A stretch of DNA of 64,000 nt from Aquimarina sp. AU474 (GTDB lineage Bacteria > Bacteroidota > Bacteroidia > Flavobacteriales > Flavobacteriaceae). The DNA lies in contig NZ_OMPE01000003.1 in the NCBI RefSeq assembly GCF_900312815.1, forward strand, positions 124,001 to 188,000, read 5' to 3'. The notes beneath the pieces were generated by a model, which was not told where the DNA came from, ran no database searches, and worked only from the letters and a program-made list of their open reading frames with translations. Shown here piece after piece: positions 8,699 to 16,011 of the stretch. A program made the translations under genes and the position numbers. Within the stretch, counting starts at the first letter, position 1. The number at the start of each line of letters is the position of its first letter.

Positions 8699-9317
8699 TC
8701 TTGCTACTAATTTCTGGCGAAACATAATGCTTTAGTATCGAATATAACTTTTTTCTGCTTCGATACAATTTTATTTTCACATTATCCGCTGTTAAACCTA
8801 CGATCTCTACAATTTCTTTTACACTTTTTTCTTCAAAATAATACAATGTTACAATAGCCACCTCATCCTCAGGAAGTTTCATAATACTTTCTTCTATGAT
8901 TTTCTTTCTCTCTTGCGCCTGCAAATATCCTAAAGCATCGGTAACTGATTCAATATCCCCTTCATTTATGTCTTCTATCAATTCTGAGGTCATCATTCGT
9001 TTAGATGATTTAATAAAATCTAAACTTTTTCTGTATGCAATAGTGTACAACCATGTCGAAAATTTAGCATCTCCTCTATATTTATTTAGCGATGTATACG
9101 CTTTTACAAATGTATCCTGAGCCACTTCTTCTGCCTGCTCTTTATTCTTGATCATTCTATACACTACAGTATACACCAAACCTTGGTGTCGCTCTACAAG
9201 AATCGAAAAAGCATTAACTTCTCCCTCAAGAACTTGATTGATATAATATTGATCTGATTGATGGTTCATTTCTCCATAAGACGATACTTTATAGTTATCG
9301 GTTACATTAACTGACAT
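8682..9317 (-). CDS. ECF RNA polymerase sigma factor
   Basis: A 211-residue sigma-70 family protein. Region 2 includes LVERHQGLVYTVVYRMIKN, then EQAEEVAQDTFVKAYTSLNK and the promoter-melting stretch FSTWLYTIAYRKSLDFI. Region 4 (KLPEDEVAIVTLYYFEEKSV, then EIVEIVGLTADNVKIKLYRSRKKLY) recognises the -35 region. The first ~20 residues are an extra, polar tail. It is the first gene of an operon with the membrane protein 8300-8698, and is divergent from the DUF6249 gene 9418-9768, separated by 100 nt; that gene is a plausible target. Confidence 0.93.
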   Translation of the reverse strand: MSVNVTDNYKVSSYGEMNHQSDQYYINQVLEGEVNAFSILVERHQGLVYTVVYRMIKNKEQAEEVAQDTFVKAYTSLNKYRGDAKFSTWLYTIAYRKSLDFIKSSKRMMTSELIEDINEGDIESVTDALGYLQAQERKKIIEESIMKLPEDEVAIVTLYYFEEKSVKEIVEIVGLTADNVKIKLYRSRKKLYSILKHYVSPEISSKNGRAI

Positions 9318-9417
9318 AAAAATTACAAAACATTTTTATATTTTTTTGTAACCGCTTTCTCAAACACTTCGTCTTAGTAAGAAAACGAACAGTATTAATC
9401 ATAAAAAAATTAAAATT

Positions 9418-9768
9418 ATGAGTGGACCAGAAGTTCTAATACCACTAATCTTTTTTGGATGTGTTTTCGGAATTGTATATTTATTTGTGACAGCCCGAAA
9501 CAAAGAGAGATTAGCTTTAATCGAAAAAGGAGCAGACGCTTCAATTTTTTATAGTAGTAAGGATAAAAAAATGACTCCTGTATGGAAAGTATTTATTCTA
9601 AACCTATCTTTATTATTAATGGGTATAGGAGTAGGCATCTTTATCGCAGGAATTTTACACCTTTCGATAGGAGTAGATGAGGATATTGCTTATCCCGGTA
9701 CTATTTTCTTAATGGCGGGAGTTGGATTATTCACAGGCTTTAATATGACCAAAAATCTAAACAAATAG
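9418..9768 (+). CDS. DUF6249 domain-containing membrane protein
   Basis: A 116-residue inner-membrane protein with an N-terminal helix (LIPLIFFGCVFGIVYLFVTA), the characteristic NKERLALIEKGAD motif, and two more helices (VFILNLSLLLMGIGVGIFIAG and TIFLMAGVGLFTGFNM). This is the DUF6249 pattern. Such proteins are usually found next to ECF sigma factor genes in Bacteroidota, as here with the divergent sigma gene at 8682-9317. The function is not known. Confidence 0.87.
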   Translation: MSGPEVLIPLIFFGCVFGIVYLFVTARNKERLALIEKGADASIFYSSKDKKMTPVWKVFILNLSLLLMGIGVGIFIAGILHLSIGVDEDIAYPGTIFLMAGVGLFTGFNMTKNLNK

Positions 9769-9790
9769 CGCTTCCAAAACAATTACTTAA

Positions 9791-9821
9791 AAAAAGCCGA
9801 TGTAAAACATCGGCTTTTTTT
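9791..9821 (+). terminator. Terminator after the DUF6249 gene
   Basis: AAAAAGCCGATGT and ACATCGGCTTTTT pair perfectly (13 bp) around an AAA loop, followed by more T residues. Confidence 0.9.
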
Positions 9822-10180
9822 ATGGGTTAGATTCTATACGATATCATCTACACTTTGTTTAAGCCATGTATTTACCTACTATTACCTTTAGACTAAACCT
9901 AAACACATGTTTCTTTTTCCTTAATGACATTAAAGGTTCTTCTATACAGATAAAAAACCACAATCCTATTTATATATCACAATTTAACCCGCTACGCCTG
10001 TACCTATATCTTGGGCATAAGGTATACGTAATCAAAAAAAAACAAATAGTGATTGGTAATCTATTTCAGGATTTTATTGCGGTATTCTAAAAAAAGATAG
10101 CGTGCTTCTTTTTAAAATTTGTATCAATATTAGGGTATACTTTTATTTTTACTTGTGAAGACAAATTATTGTATACTAAA
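9822..10180. other. Gene-free stretch
   Basis: Nothing convincing is seen between the two terminators. An open frame of 74 codons at 9866-10090 has low-complexity Asn/Leu/Phe/Tyr content, no clear start context and no recognisable motif, so it is treated as chance. Confidence 0.5.
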
Positions 10181-10206
10181 AAAACCTATCCGTAACGGAT
10201 AGGTTT
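10174..10206 (-). terminator. Terminator of the repeat protein gene
   Basis: AAAACCTATCCG, a TAA loop and CGGATAGGTTTT form a perfect 12-bp stem. Read on the minus strand it is followed by a T tract, directly behind the stop at 10235. Confidence 0.88.
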
Positions 10207-10234
10207 TAGAAATATCAATTGTTATAGTTTGTTC

Positions 10235-10873
10235 TTACATATCAGCAACTTGATCGTTGTCTAGAAATTTTTCGATTACAACAGAATTCCCATTGCTATC
10301 TTCTAAAACATAAACCCCAGCAGGTAATTGACTTAGATCTACAAAATTTGTAGTTTTTGTTAAGATATGTACTGTATTCTTTACTTCAAATAATTTTATT
10401 TTATCTCCTTCTTCAAAATCAACAACAGTAACCATATCTCCTTCTCTATTAATCGCTAAAAGGTTTGTTTCTGCATTTTCATAATAATGCATGTACTCTT
10501 GTTCAACATCAATCTCTGCAGGAACCATTGTTCTTTTACTATCTAATTCTACAAGAAAATCATTATGTATTGCGTTAATCGCTCCATCTACATTTAACTC
10601 TTCTTCAAGACGATCGATGATAACAGATCTTCCTTGATTATTTTCAAGTAAATACGATCCTACTGGTAATTGACTAAGGTCTATTTCACCATGTGTCTTA
10701 GATAAGATATGATCTCCAGTTTCTACTTCAAATAATTTTATCTTATCTCCTTCTTCAAAGTCAAGCACTACAACAACAAGACCATCCTTCTCTACTTTTA
10801 GAGTTTCATCTTTGTCACTTGCGTAACTGTTAAGAAATAAAAATAAGCTAAAAAAATATGCGATCAATTTCAT
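10235..10873 (-). CDS. Secreted protein of two tandem sorting-domain-like repeats
   Basis: A 212-residue protein with a Sec signal peptide (MKLIAYFFSLFLFLNSYASD). The mature part consists of two copies of a ~60-residue beta-rich unit, residues 31-92 and 146-205, joined by an acidic linker. Each unit runs DFEEGDKIKLFEV, then DLSQLPxGxYxLE and a Gly-Ser-Val-(I/V)-I-(D/E)-(R/K) ending. This order (strand, LSxLPxGxY, Gly, Lys-like end) resembles the C-terminal type A sorting domain of type IX secretion cargo. Here there is no cargo domain in front, so the units may act as a structural envelope module. The assignment to the sorting-domain fold is inference; the duplication is directly visible. Confidence 0.8.
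   Translation of the reverse strand: MKLIAYFFSLFLFLNSYASDKDETLKVEKDGLVVVVLDFEEGDKIKLFEVETGDHILSKTHGEIDLSQLPVGSYLLENNQGRSVIIDRLEEELNVDGAINAIHNDFLVELDSKRTMVPAEIDVEQEYMHYYENAETNLLAINREGDMVTVVDFEEGDKIKLFEVKNTVHILTKTTNFVDLSQLPAGVYVLEDSNGNSVVIEKFLDNDQVADM
10259..10438 (-). repeat. Second internal repeat of the secreted repeat protein
   Basis: Codes for residues 146-205 and aligns with residues 31-92 at an offset of 115 residues. The DNA around 10386-10425 is almost identical to that around 10730-10770, so the duplication is recent or under strong constraint. Confidence 0.8.
10598..10783 (-). repeat. First internal repeat of the secreted repeat protein
   Basis: Codes for residues 31-92. It shares DFEEGDKIKLFEV and DLSQLPxGxYxLE with the second copy. 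The divergence lies mainly in the loops. Confidence 0.8.
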
Positions 10874-11191
10874 CTTTCTATGTTTTTACTGTAATGGATT
10901 TGTTATTTCCTTCTTACGGTTTAACCATACAATGATATTACTATAATATTGTTAAACAAACTAAAAAACAGACTTTTAGATCAAATGTTTTTGATTTTCG
11001 ATAAAAGACACAAAAAATGTTAAAATTGAACAAAATATAACTTAACCATTTGATTATTAGTATTTTAAATTGTGTCATGTGTTAAAAACATAGATAAAAG
11101 GCCCAATAGGACAGACAAAAGACCACTTCAAACGGTAATTCCTATGATTTATTATACTAAAAATCAAAAAAATATCAGCGCACAAAACACT
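10874..11191. other. Gene-free upstream region of the repeat protein gene
   Basis: About 320 nt of very AT-rich DNA. No coding frame, tRNA or strong hairpin is visible. It must hold the promoter of the minus-strand gene at 10235-10873, but no clear TAnnTTTG box in the right orientation was found close to the start. Confidence 0.5.
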
Positions 11192-11229
11192 AAAAAAGCC
11201 CCATTGACGGAATCAATGAAGCTTTTTTA
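11192..11229 (-). terminator. Terminator of the second ECF sigma operon
   Basis: AAAAAAGC-CC-CATTGA pairs with TCAATG-AA-GCTTTTTT, an interrupted stem with a T tract on the minus strand behind the stop at 11263. Confidence 0.75.
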
Positions 11230-11262
11230 TAATTAACACTACAATAATTATTATGAAAAAAC

Positions 11263-12642
11263 TTATTTATTATTTAACAGAATCTTACTATACTTAGCAT
11301 TGATTGTGATCATATTATTTGTACTACGGGTGTTTTGAAATCCATTGATAAAAACGTTACCAAAATTCTTTCTTGTATTTATTTCTAAAGTTTTAGGTAA
11401 AGAAATTATACTTTGAGCGCCGCTGTAAGATAAATTAAAGGATGTATCTGGTAATTTTAATTTAAAATCACTATTCTGAACTGCCAAATCAAGTGTCGAA
11501 AATGATTTTCCTAAAGTTGCAATTGTAATCATTCCAAAACTCGCAGAAATAGCTCCATTCTCATCTAACTCTTGGATAAAAATATTACTCGAATCTGCAT
11601 TTACCAAAAGGTTTTTTGCGTTTTGAATCCTACAGTTCTTAACATAGTTTACAACAAGTCTTCCATTATTCCATTCACGCACAAATACAGGCGAGTATGA
11701 TGCTTTGATAAAAGTTTGATTACCTTCTATCACATTGGCAGAAAGTTTTGTGTGCGATAATGAAGCTCTAACATTTTTGGCTTTCTCTGCCAATTGTACT
11801 GCACCATGACGGACATTAAGCTTCAGTTTAGCATCTTTAGGTATTTTTACCTTGATTACTTTACTTGTATTGGTATTTGATCTTTCGGCACTATACTGAT
11901 AGATCGTAACATTAGCCGTTCCTTTTTGCTGTTTTTCGATATCTTTGACCAGTTGAGATGCCCAGGCTTCCATTTGTTTACCATATTGCTCTCCCCATTC
12001 TAATCGAATCTCCATTTGGCCAGATATGTTTTTTGAATTTGCTTCAAGTTGTTTGGCCCACTTTTGTTTTTCTTGATTTATTTCATCACTAAACTTCTCT
12101 CGTATCTGATTATCCCATTGCTGAATATATTTTTCTTCCTCTTCACTATAGTTTTTATTTTTAAGATTAACATTAGCAAGATTGTCCGAAAGTGCATTGG
12201 GCATAGGATTATTATCAATATTCTTAATAAGAGGCCCCAACATATCCGCTATTGCCGGATTTAACATTCTAAGTTGTTCTTTACTCACGTTAAAATTAGA
12301 GGCGGTTACTTTACCTGTCCATAAATTTCCTGCCGCAGAATTAATAGTTACATTTTCATCATCACCAAGCACATCTAATTGCCAACTATCGAGTATACGC
12401 TTATTATTTCCATCAATAAGATTATTGCCTTCTATGTATGCTTCTACTGATACTTCATTTCTATTCCATGTCTCAAAAACTATATTAGTATGGCTAGTAT
12501 TAAGATTAATAGTAACATCAGAATTAACAGAAAGCTTTTCCTTAAGCTTACTTTCGCGATCTTGCGCTAATACCCCAACGCTATAAAACCCGAGAACATA
12601 AAATGTAATAATATTAAGCTTGTATCTCATCATAACCTTCAT
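11263..12642 (-). CDS. Secreted DUF4097-like (adhesin/head-kinase-type) protein of an ECF operon
   Basis: About 459 residues with a signal peptide ending in VGVLAQD. The start is unclear: ATGs at 12642, 12633 and 12630 are all possible, and the upstream frame begins with TTG. The mature protein begins with beta-strand repeats (VTINLNTSHTNIVFETWNRN), has a long charged helical middle rich in Gln, Glu and Trp (about 165-235), and returns to beta-helix-like repeats (VKIPKDAKLKLNVRHGAVQL and onwards). Such DUF4097-like proteins are often third in sigma/anti-sigma operons of Bacteroidota. It overlaps the preceding gene by up to 29 nt. The role is unknown; the sequence suggests an envelope-facing beta-solenoid. 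Confidence 0.75.
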   Translation of the reverse strand: MKVMMRYKLNIITFYVLGFYSVGVLAQDRESKLKEKLSVNSDVTINLNTSHTNIVFETWNRNEVSVEAYIEGNNLIDGNNKRILDSWQLDVLGDDENVTINSAAGNLWTGKVTASNFNVSKEQLRMLNPAIADMLGPLIKNIDNNPMPNALSDNLANVNLKNKNYSEEEEKYIQQWDNQIREKFSDEINQEKQKWAKQLEANSKNISGQMEIRLEWGEQYGKQMEAWASQLVKDIEKQQKGTANVTIYQYSAERSNTNTSKVIKVKIPKDAKLKLNVRHGAVQLAEKAKNVRASLSHTKLSANVIEGNQTFIKASYSPVFVREWNNGRLVVNYVKNCRIQNAKNLLVNADSSNIFIQELDENGAISASFGMITIATLGKSFSTLDLAVQNSDFKLKLPDTSFNLSYSGAQSIISLPKTLEINTRKNFGNVFINGFQNTRSTNNMITINAKYSKILLNNK

Positions 12643-13231
12643 TCTCAATTTTTTCTAATTCTTTAAGTTTATCTTTTAATCTTTCTAATAAAGACAACCT
12701 TAACTTTAAATTTTCCATCATAGCTTCTATGCTTTCCATGTTTGGACCAACTTCAATAAGTTCTTTACTAAGGTTTTGATATTCTCTATCAAGATTGTTT
12801 AACCGTAATTTAAAACTATCTACTAACTCTCTATTTTTGTCATCGACAGTAATTTCTGACAACTGAAACTTGATACTAGTCAATAAATAATTTTCAACTT
12901 TTTCATACTCTGGAGACATTTCTGCCAGAGACGAAGACTGTTTAGACAAGACTATTGTAGAATTTTTAGCATCTGTACCATCAGTAGTTACCACTTCATT
13001 ATCATTAGAGACGTTTCCTTGAAATTGATTATACGCTGTTAAGGAGATTGAAAATACTATAGCAACACTTGCAGCAATTTTCAACCAACCATATGTAAAT
13101 TTCCTGACCTTAGTCTTTTCTGGAAGTTCTTTTTCTAACTTGGCCATAAAACGCAACTGATGTCCTTCATTTATACGTTCAGAAGGGAGTTGCTTATCCT
13201 GTTTTAATAGCTCTCTAATATCTTGTGCCAT
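12614..13231 (-). CDS. Anti-sigma-like membrane protein
   Basis: A 205-residue protein with a soluble N-terminus (MAQDIRELLKQDKQLPSERI), which should bind the sigma factor, one membrane helix at about residues 49-66 (LKIAASVAIVFSISLTAY), and a periplasmic domain ending in a coiled coil of about 75 residues (from LREYQNLS-like heptads to KDKLKELEKIENEG). It overlaps the sigma gene by 17 nt and the next gene by 3-29 nt. The position and topology are those of an anti-sigma factor; no zinc motif is present, so the role is inferred. Confidence 0.75.
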   Translation of the reverse strand: MAQDIRELLKQDKQLPSERINEGHQLRFMAKLEKELPEKTKVRKFTYGWLKIAASVAIVFSISLTAYNQFQGNVSNDNEVVTTDGTDAKNSTIVLSKQSSSLAEMSPEYEKVENYLLTSIKFQLSEITVDDKNRELVDSFKLRLNNLDREYQNLSKELIEVGPNMESIEAMMENLKLRLSLLERLKDKLKELEKIENEGYDEIQA

Positions 13232-13760
13232 CTCTCAAATGTTTTAATTGGTCCTGAAGCTGTTTTTTACCTCGATGAACAAGGGTTCTCGAAGCCACCG
13301 ATGTTATATCTAATATTTCACTAATTTCGTTATGATCATACCCTTCAATCAAAAATAGCATTACTGCATATTTATACTTTTCGGGTAATCTCTCTATTGC
13401 TTTTTTTACTTCTTCAACTGTCACAGAATCTGATACAGACCAATCATTTTGTTCTTCGACTGTAGTCATCACCTGTTCATTAATCGCTACCATATTCATC
13501 TTCTTGGCCTTTAGCATATCTATGCTTTTATTAATTACTATTCGTTTAAGCCAAGCACCAAAAGTCACATCACCTGTAAACTGGTGAAGTCTTGTAAAGG
13601 CCTTAATGAAAGATTCTTGCATAGCTTCCTCTGCCTCAAATGGATCTTTGAGGAATCTTAAAGCTACATAATACATACCATCACAGTATTTATTATAAAG
13701 CTTCATCTGTGCTCTACGGTCATTATCCCTACACTGTTCTATTAGCTCGCTTTGTAACAA
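13215..13760 (-). CDS. ECF RNA polymerase sigma factor (second module)
   Basis: A 181-residue sigma-70 family protein. Region 2 carries LYNKYCDGMYYVALRFLKDP, FEAEEAMQESFIKAFTRLHQ and FGAWLKRIVINKSIDML; region 4 carries RLPEKYKYAVMLFLIEGYDH followed by NEISEILDITSVASRTLVHRGKKQL. The frame has no ATG before residue 19, so the start is the TTG at 13760, which gives the normal family N-terminus. A promoter-like TAATTTTG lies about 90 nt upstream. It heads the operon with the anti-sigma-like and DUF4097-like genes. Confidence 0.92.
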   Translation of the reverse strand: MLQSELIEQCRDNDRRAQMKLYNKYCDGMYYVALRFLKDPFEAEEAMQESFIKAFTRLHQFTGDVTFGAWLKRIVINKSIDMLKAKKMNMVAINEQVMTTVEEQNDWSVSDSVTVEEVKKAIERLPEKYKYAVMLFLIEGYDHNEISEILDITSVASRTLVHRGKKQLQDQLKHLRDGTRY

Positions 13761-13850
13761 ACTTCTCTTACTTTTGGTTAGTGATTATTATTTAAAAACT
13801 GTCTTAAATCGTATTCATCTATATAGACGAATTCTTATACCTAATTGTTG

Positions 13851-13882
13851 CAAAATTATACATAAAATTCCGTTACAACCAA
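13851..13882 (-). promoter_or_regulatory. Promoter of the second ECF sigma operon
   Basis: On the minus strand TAATTTTG (13851-13858) matches the -7 box, with TTG triplets 17 and 21 nt upstream (13876-13878 and 13880-13882). The start would be near 13845, leaving a leader of about 85 nt. Confidence 0.55.
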
Positions 13883-13993
13883 CAAATATTTGAATATCAG
13901 GTATTTAATAAATATTTAACTACTGTTTGAGTAAGTTTTTCAATTCTGAATCCACTACATACATACTTTTTTATTAATCAAAATTAAAAAATC

Positions 13994-14215
13994 ATGTACC
14001 AACCAAAAAAAAACTGCGATTACTGCAACGATGAAGACATCGAAGATGTGTTTTCCTTATTAGAGAAAAATGTAGATTGTACCCACACATTAATCAACCG
14101 CATAGATGATCTCATAGAACACAAATACTTATCCGAATCGATTATAAAAATTTTAACTACCCTAAGAAACACATGTGCAATGAACGTTATGAACATTGCT
14201 CAACTAACAAAATAA
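13994..14215 (+). CDS. Small cysteine-containing protein, unknown
   Basis: A 73-residue soluble protein starting MYQPKKNCDYCNDEDIEDVF. It holds four cysteines, two of them as CDYC near the N-terminus, then an amphipathic helical body (LINRIDDLIEHKYLSESIIK). I recognise no family. It has an ATG in a typical A-rich context and a hairpin behind it, and it stands alone between the sigma operon and the DUF2911 gene. It may be a small metal-binding or redox protein, but this rests only on the CxxC pair. Confidence 0.55.
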   Translation: MYQPKKNCDYCNDEDIEDVFSLLEKNVDCTHTLINRIDDLIEHKYLSESIIKILTTLRNTCAMNVMNIAQLTK

Positions 14216-14221
14216 GTTTTA

Positions 14222-14255
14222 CATCACAATTGAAATAATTGCTGTAATTGTGATG
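14222..14255 (+). terminator. Hairpin after the small CxxC protein gene
   Basis: CATCACAATT and AATTGTGATG form a perfect 10-bp stem around a 14-nt loop. There is no T tract after it, so it may be a weak terminator or an mRNA 3'-end protector. Confidence 0.45.
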
Positions 14256-14295
14256 CTTAAAAAAACTATCTTTAGTACCTAAATGAGTATTGTTT

Positions 14296-14859
14296 ATGTC
14301 TAAGTTATTAAAACGCACACTCCTTATTATATTAGGTATTGTTGTTATAGGTTTTGCCGGTATGCTTATCCTGAAATCTACAACCAAGAAGCATAGCCCT
14401 GAAGAAGTCATTTCACATATAGCAGGAAATGCCAATTTTACAGTCTTTTACAATAGACCTTTTAAAAAAGGTAGAGCAATTTTTGGAAATCTGGTTCCTT
14501 ATGGTGAAGTATGGAGAACAGGTGCTAACGAAGCTACTTCATTTACTACTGATAAAGACATCCTAATTGATGGTACTTTACTTAATGCTGGTACGTATAC
14601 ATTATGGACGATCCCTAATTCAGATTCTTGGAAAATCATCTTTAATAGTAAAGAATATGGATGGGGAGTTGATTTTAAAGATGGTAAAGCTATGAGAGAA
14701 GCAGAATTTGATGTGGTAACATTAGAAGTTCCGGTTCAACCGTTGTTAAATATTATTGAACAATTTTCTATCTATTTTGAAAACGCAAATGGTTTTACTT
14801 TAATGTATTTGGCATGGGATAGAACTGCCATTGCTGTTCCTATCAAAATAAAAGAATAA
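14296..14859 (+). CDS. DUF2911 domain-containing protein
   Basis: A 187-residue protein that begins at the ATG at 14296 (MSKLLKRTLLIILGIVVIGF); the frame is open slightly further up only through a TTG. One N-terminal membrane helix or uncleaved signal anchor is followed by the DUF2911 domain, with VFYNRPFKKGRAIFGNLVPY, GEVWRTGANEATSFTTDKDI and the LNAGTYTLWTIP motif. Members are common in Bacteroidota as periplasmic or lipoprotein-like proteins of unknown function. No operon partner is evident. Confidence 0.88.
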   Translation: MSKLLKRTLLIILGIVVIGFAGMLILKSTTKKHSPEEVISHIAGNANFTVFYNRPFKKGRAIFGNLVPYGEVWRTGANEATSFTTDKDILIDGTLLNAGTYTLWTIPNSDSWKIIFNSKEYGWGVDFKDGKAMREAEFDVVTLEVPVQPLLNIIEQFSIYFENANGFTLMYLAWDRTAIAVPIKIKE

Positions 14860-14910
14860 AATCATTCATATCATAGTGCATATTTTAATAGATTTCATAA
14901 AAGGAATTTA

Positions 14911-14918
14911 TAACTTTG
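14911..14918 (+). promoter_or_regulatory. -7 box of the MeaB gene
   Basis: TAACTTTG matches TAnnTTTG exactly and lies 15 nt before the GTG at 14934, so the mRNA would have a leader of only about 10 nt. This supports the GTG start. No good TTG is seen at the -33 position. Confidence 0.5.
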
Positions 14919-14933
14919 CCTTAAAGTCTTTTT

Positions 14934-16010
14934 GTGTCTAAAAATACCGATCCACATAATAACTCATCTTCAAAAGTGCCCTCAAGCACTAATAAACAGG
15001 CCATTGGTGTATTCAAAAAAAACCAACAAAAGAATGTATCTGTTCAACATATTTTTAATGCTATTATAGCAAAAGATACTACGAGTTTGAGCAGAGGTAT
15101 AACTTTAATAGAAAGTACACAACAAACCCACTTTAAAAAAGCACAACAACTTATAGAAAAGTGCTTACCATATACCAATAATTCTATAAGGATAGGGATT
15201 ACTGGTGTACCTGGTGTAGGTAAAAGTACATTTATTGAAGCTCTAGGTAATGTATTAATAGAGCAAGGCAAAAAAGTAGCCGTTTTGGCTGTTGATCCCA
15301 GTAGTACCATTTCAAAAGGAAGTATTTTGGGAGATAAAACCAGGATGGAATCTTTAGTAAGATCTCCTAAAGCTTTTATTCGTCCTTCTCCTTCTGGAAA
15401 TTCATTAGGAGGGGTTGCACAAAAAACTCGCGAATCTATTATTCTTTGTGAGGCTGCCGGATATGATGTGATTATTATTGAAACTGTTGGCGTGGGGCAA
15501 AGTGAAACAGCTGTGCATAGTATGGTAGATTTCTTTTTATTATTAAAACTAGCTGGAGCCGGAGATGAACTTCAAGGTATAAAAAGAGGTATTATAGAAA
15601 TGGCAGATGCTATTGTTATTAATAAGGCCGATGGAGATAACCTAAACCGGGCAAAAGAAGCAAAAAATCAATTCAGGAAAGCGTTACATTTATATCCTCT
15701 AGCAGAAAGCAGTTGGTCTCCAGAAGTTATGGTTTGTAGTGCTCTTAAAAATACGGGGATACAAGAAATCTGGAAATTGATTCAAAAATATCTAGAGGTC
15801 ACCCATAAAAATGGTTTTTTTGAAGAAAACCGAAAACAACAGAACAAATTTTGGCTAGTTCAAACAATAGAAGAACAATTAAAAACTTCCTTTTATAACC
15901 ATCCTGCTATACAATCAGAATTAGATTCTCAAATAGAACTGGTATTACAACACAAAATTACACCTTTTGCCGCTGCAAGATATTTATTGAACCTAAGTAA
16001 GAAATCATAA
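14934..16010 (+). CDS. meaB: MeaB-type GTPase, methylmalonyl-CoA mutase chaperone
   Basis: A 358-residue G3E-family GTPase that gates delivery of adenosylcobalamin to methylmalonyl-CoA mutase and protects it from inactivation. Visible motifs are Walker A GVPGVGKST (91-99), VAVLAVDPSS, the switch region TVGVGQSETAVHSMVDFF and the base-recognising NKAD (VINKADGDN). No ATG occurs in frame before the G domain, so translation starts at GTG 14934. The mutase genes are not in the window; the PduO-type adenosyltransferase at 404-979 is the nearest B12 gene. Its stop lies 2 nt from the stop of the converging PagL-like gene. Confidence 0.94.
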   Translation: MSKNTDPHNNSSSKVPSSTNKQAIGVFKKNQQKNVSVQHIFNAIIAKDTTSLSRGITLIESTQQTHFKKAQQLIEKCLPYTNNSIRIGITGVPGVGKSTFIEALGNVLIEQGKKVAVLAVDPSSTISKGSILGDKTRMESLVRSPKAFIRPSPSGNSLGGVAQKTRESIILCEAAGYDVIIIETVGVGQSETAVHSMVDFFLLLKLAGAGDELQGIKRGIIEMADAIVINKADGDNLNRAKEAKNQFRKALHLYPLAESSWSPEVMVCSALKNTGIQEIWKLIQKYLEVTHKNGFFEENRKQQNKFWLVQTIEEQLKTSFYNHPAIQSELDSQIELVLQHKITPFAAARYLLNLSKKS

Positions 16011-16011
16011 T

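Noticed and set aside
9866-10090. 74-codon plus-strand open frame in the gap after the DUF6249 gene
   Set aside because: Low-complexity AT-driven composition, no motif, no convincing start context, flanked by terminators on both sides. Probably chance.
12182-12586. 134-codon plus-strand frame opposite the DUF4097-like gene
   Set aside because: It is antisense to a well-supported gene. Its serine/leucine-rich composition is what the complement of Lys/Asn-rich coding DNA gives.
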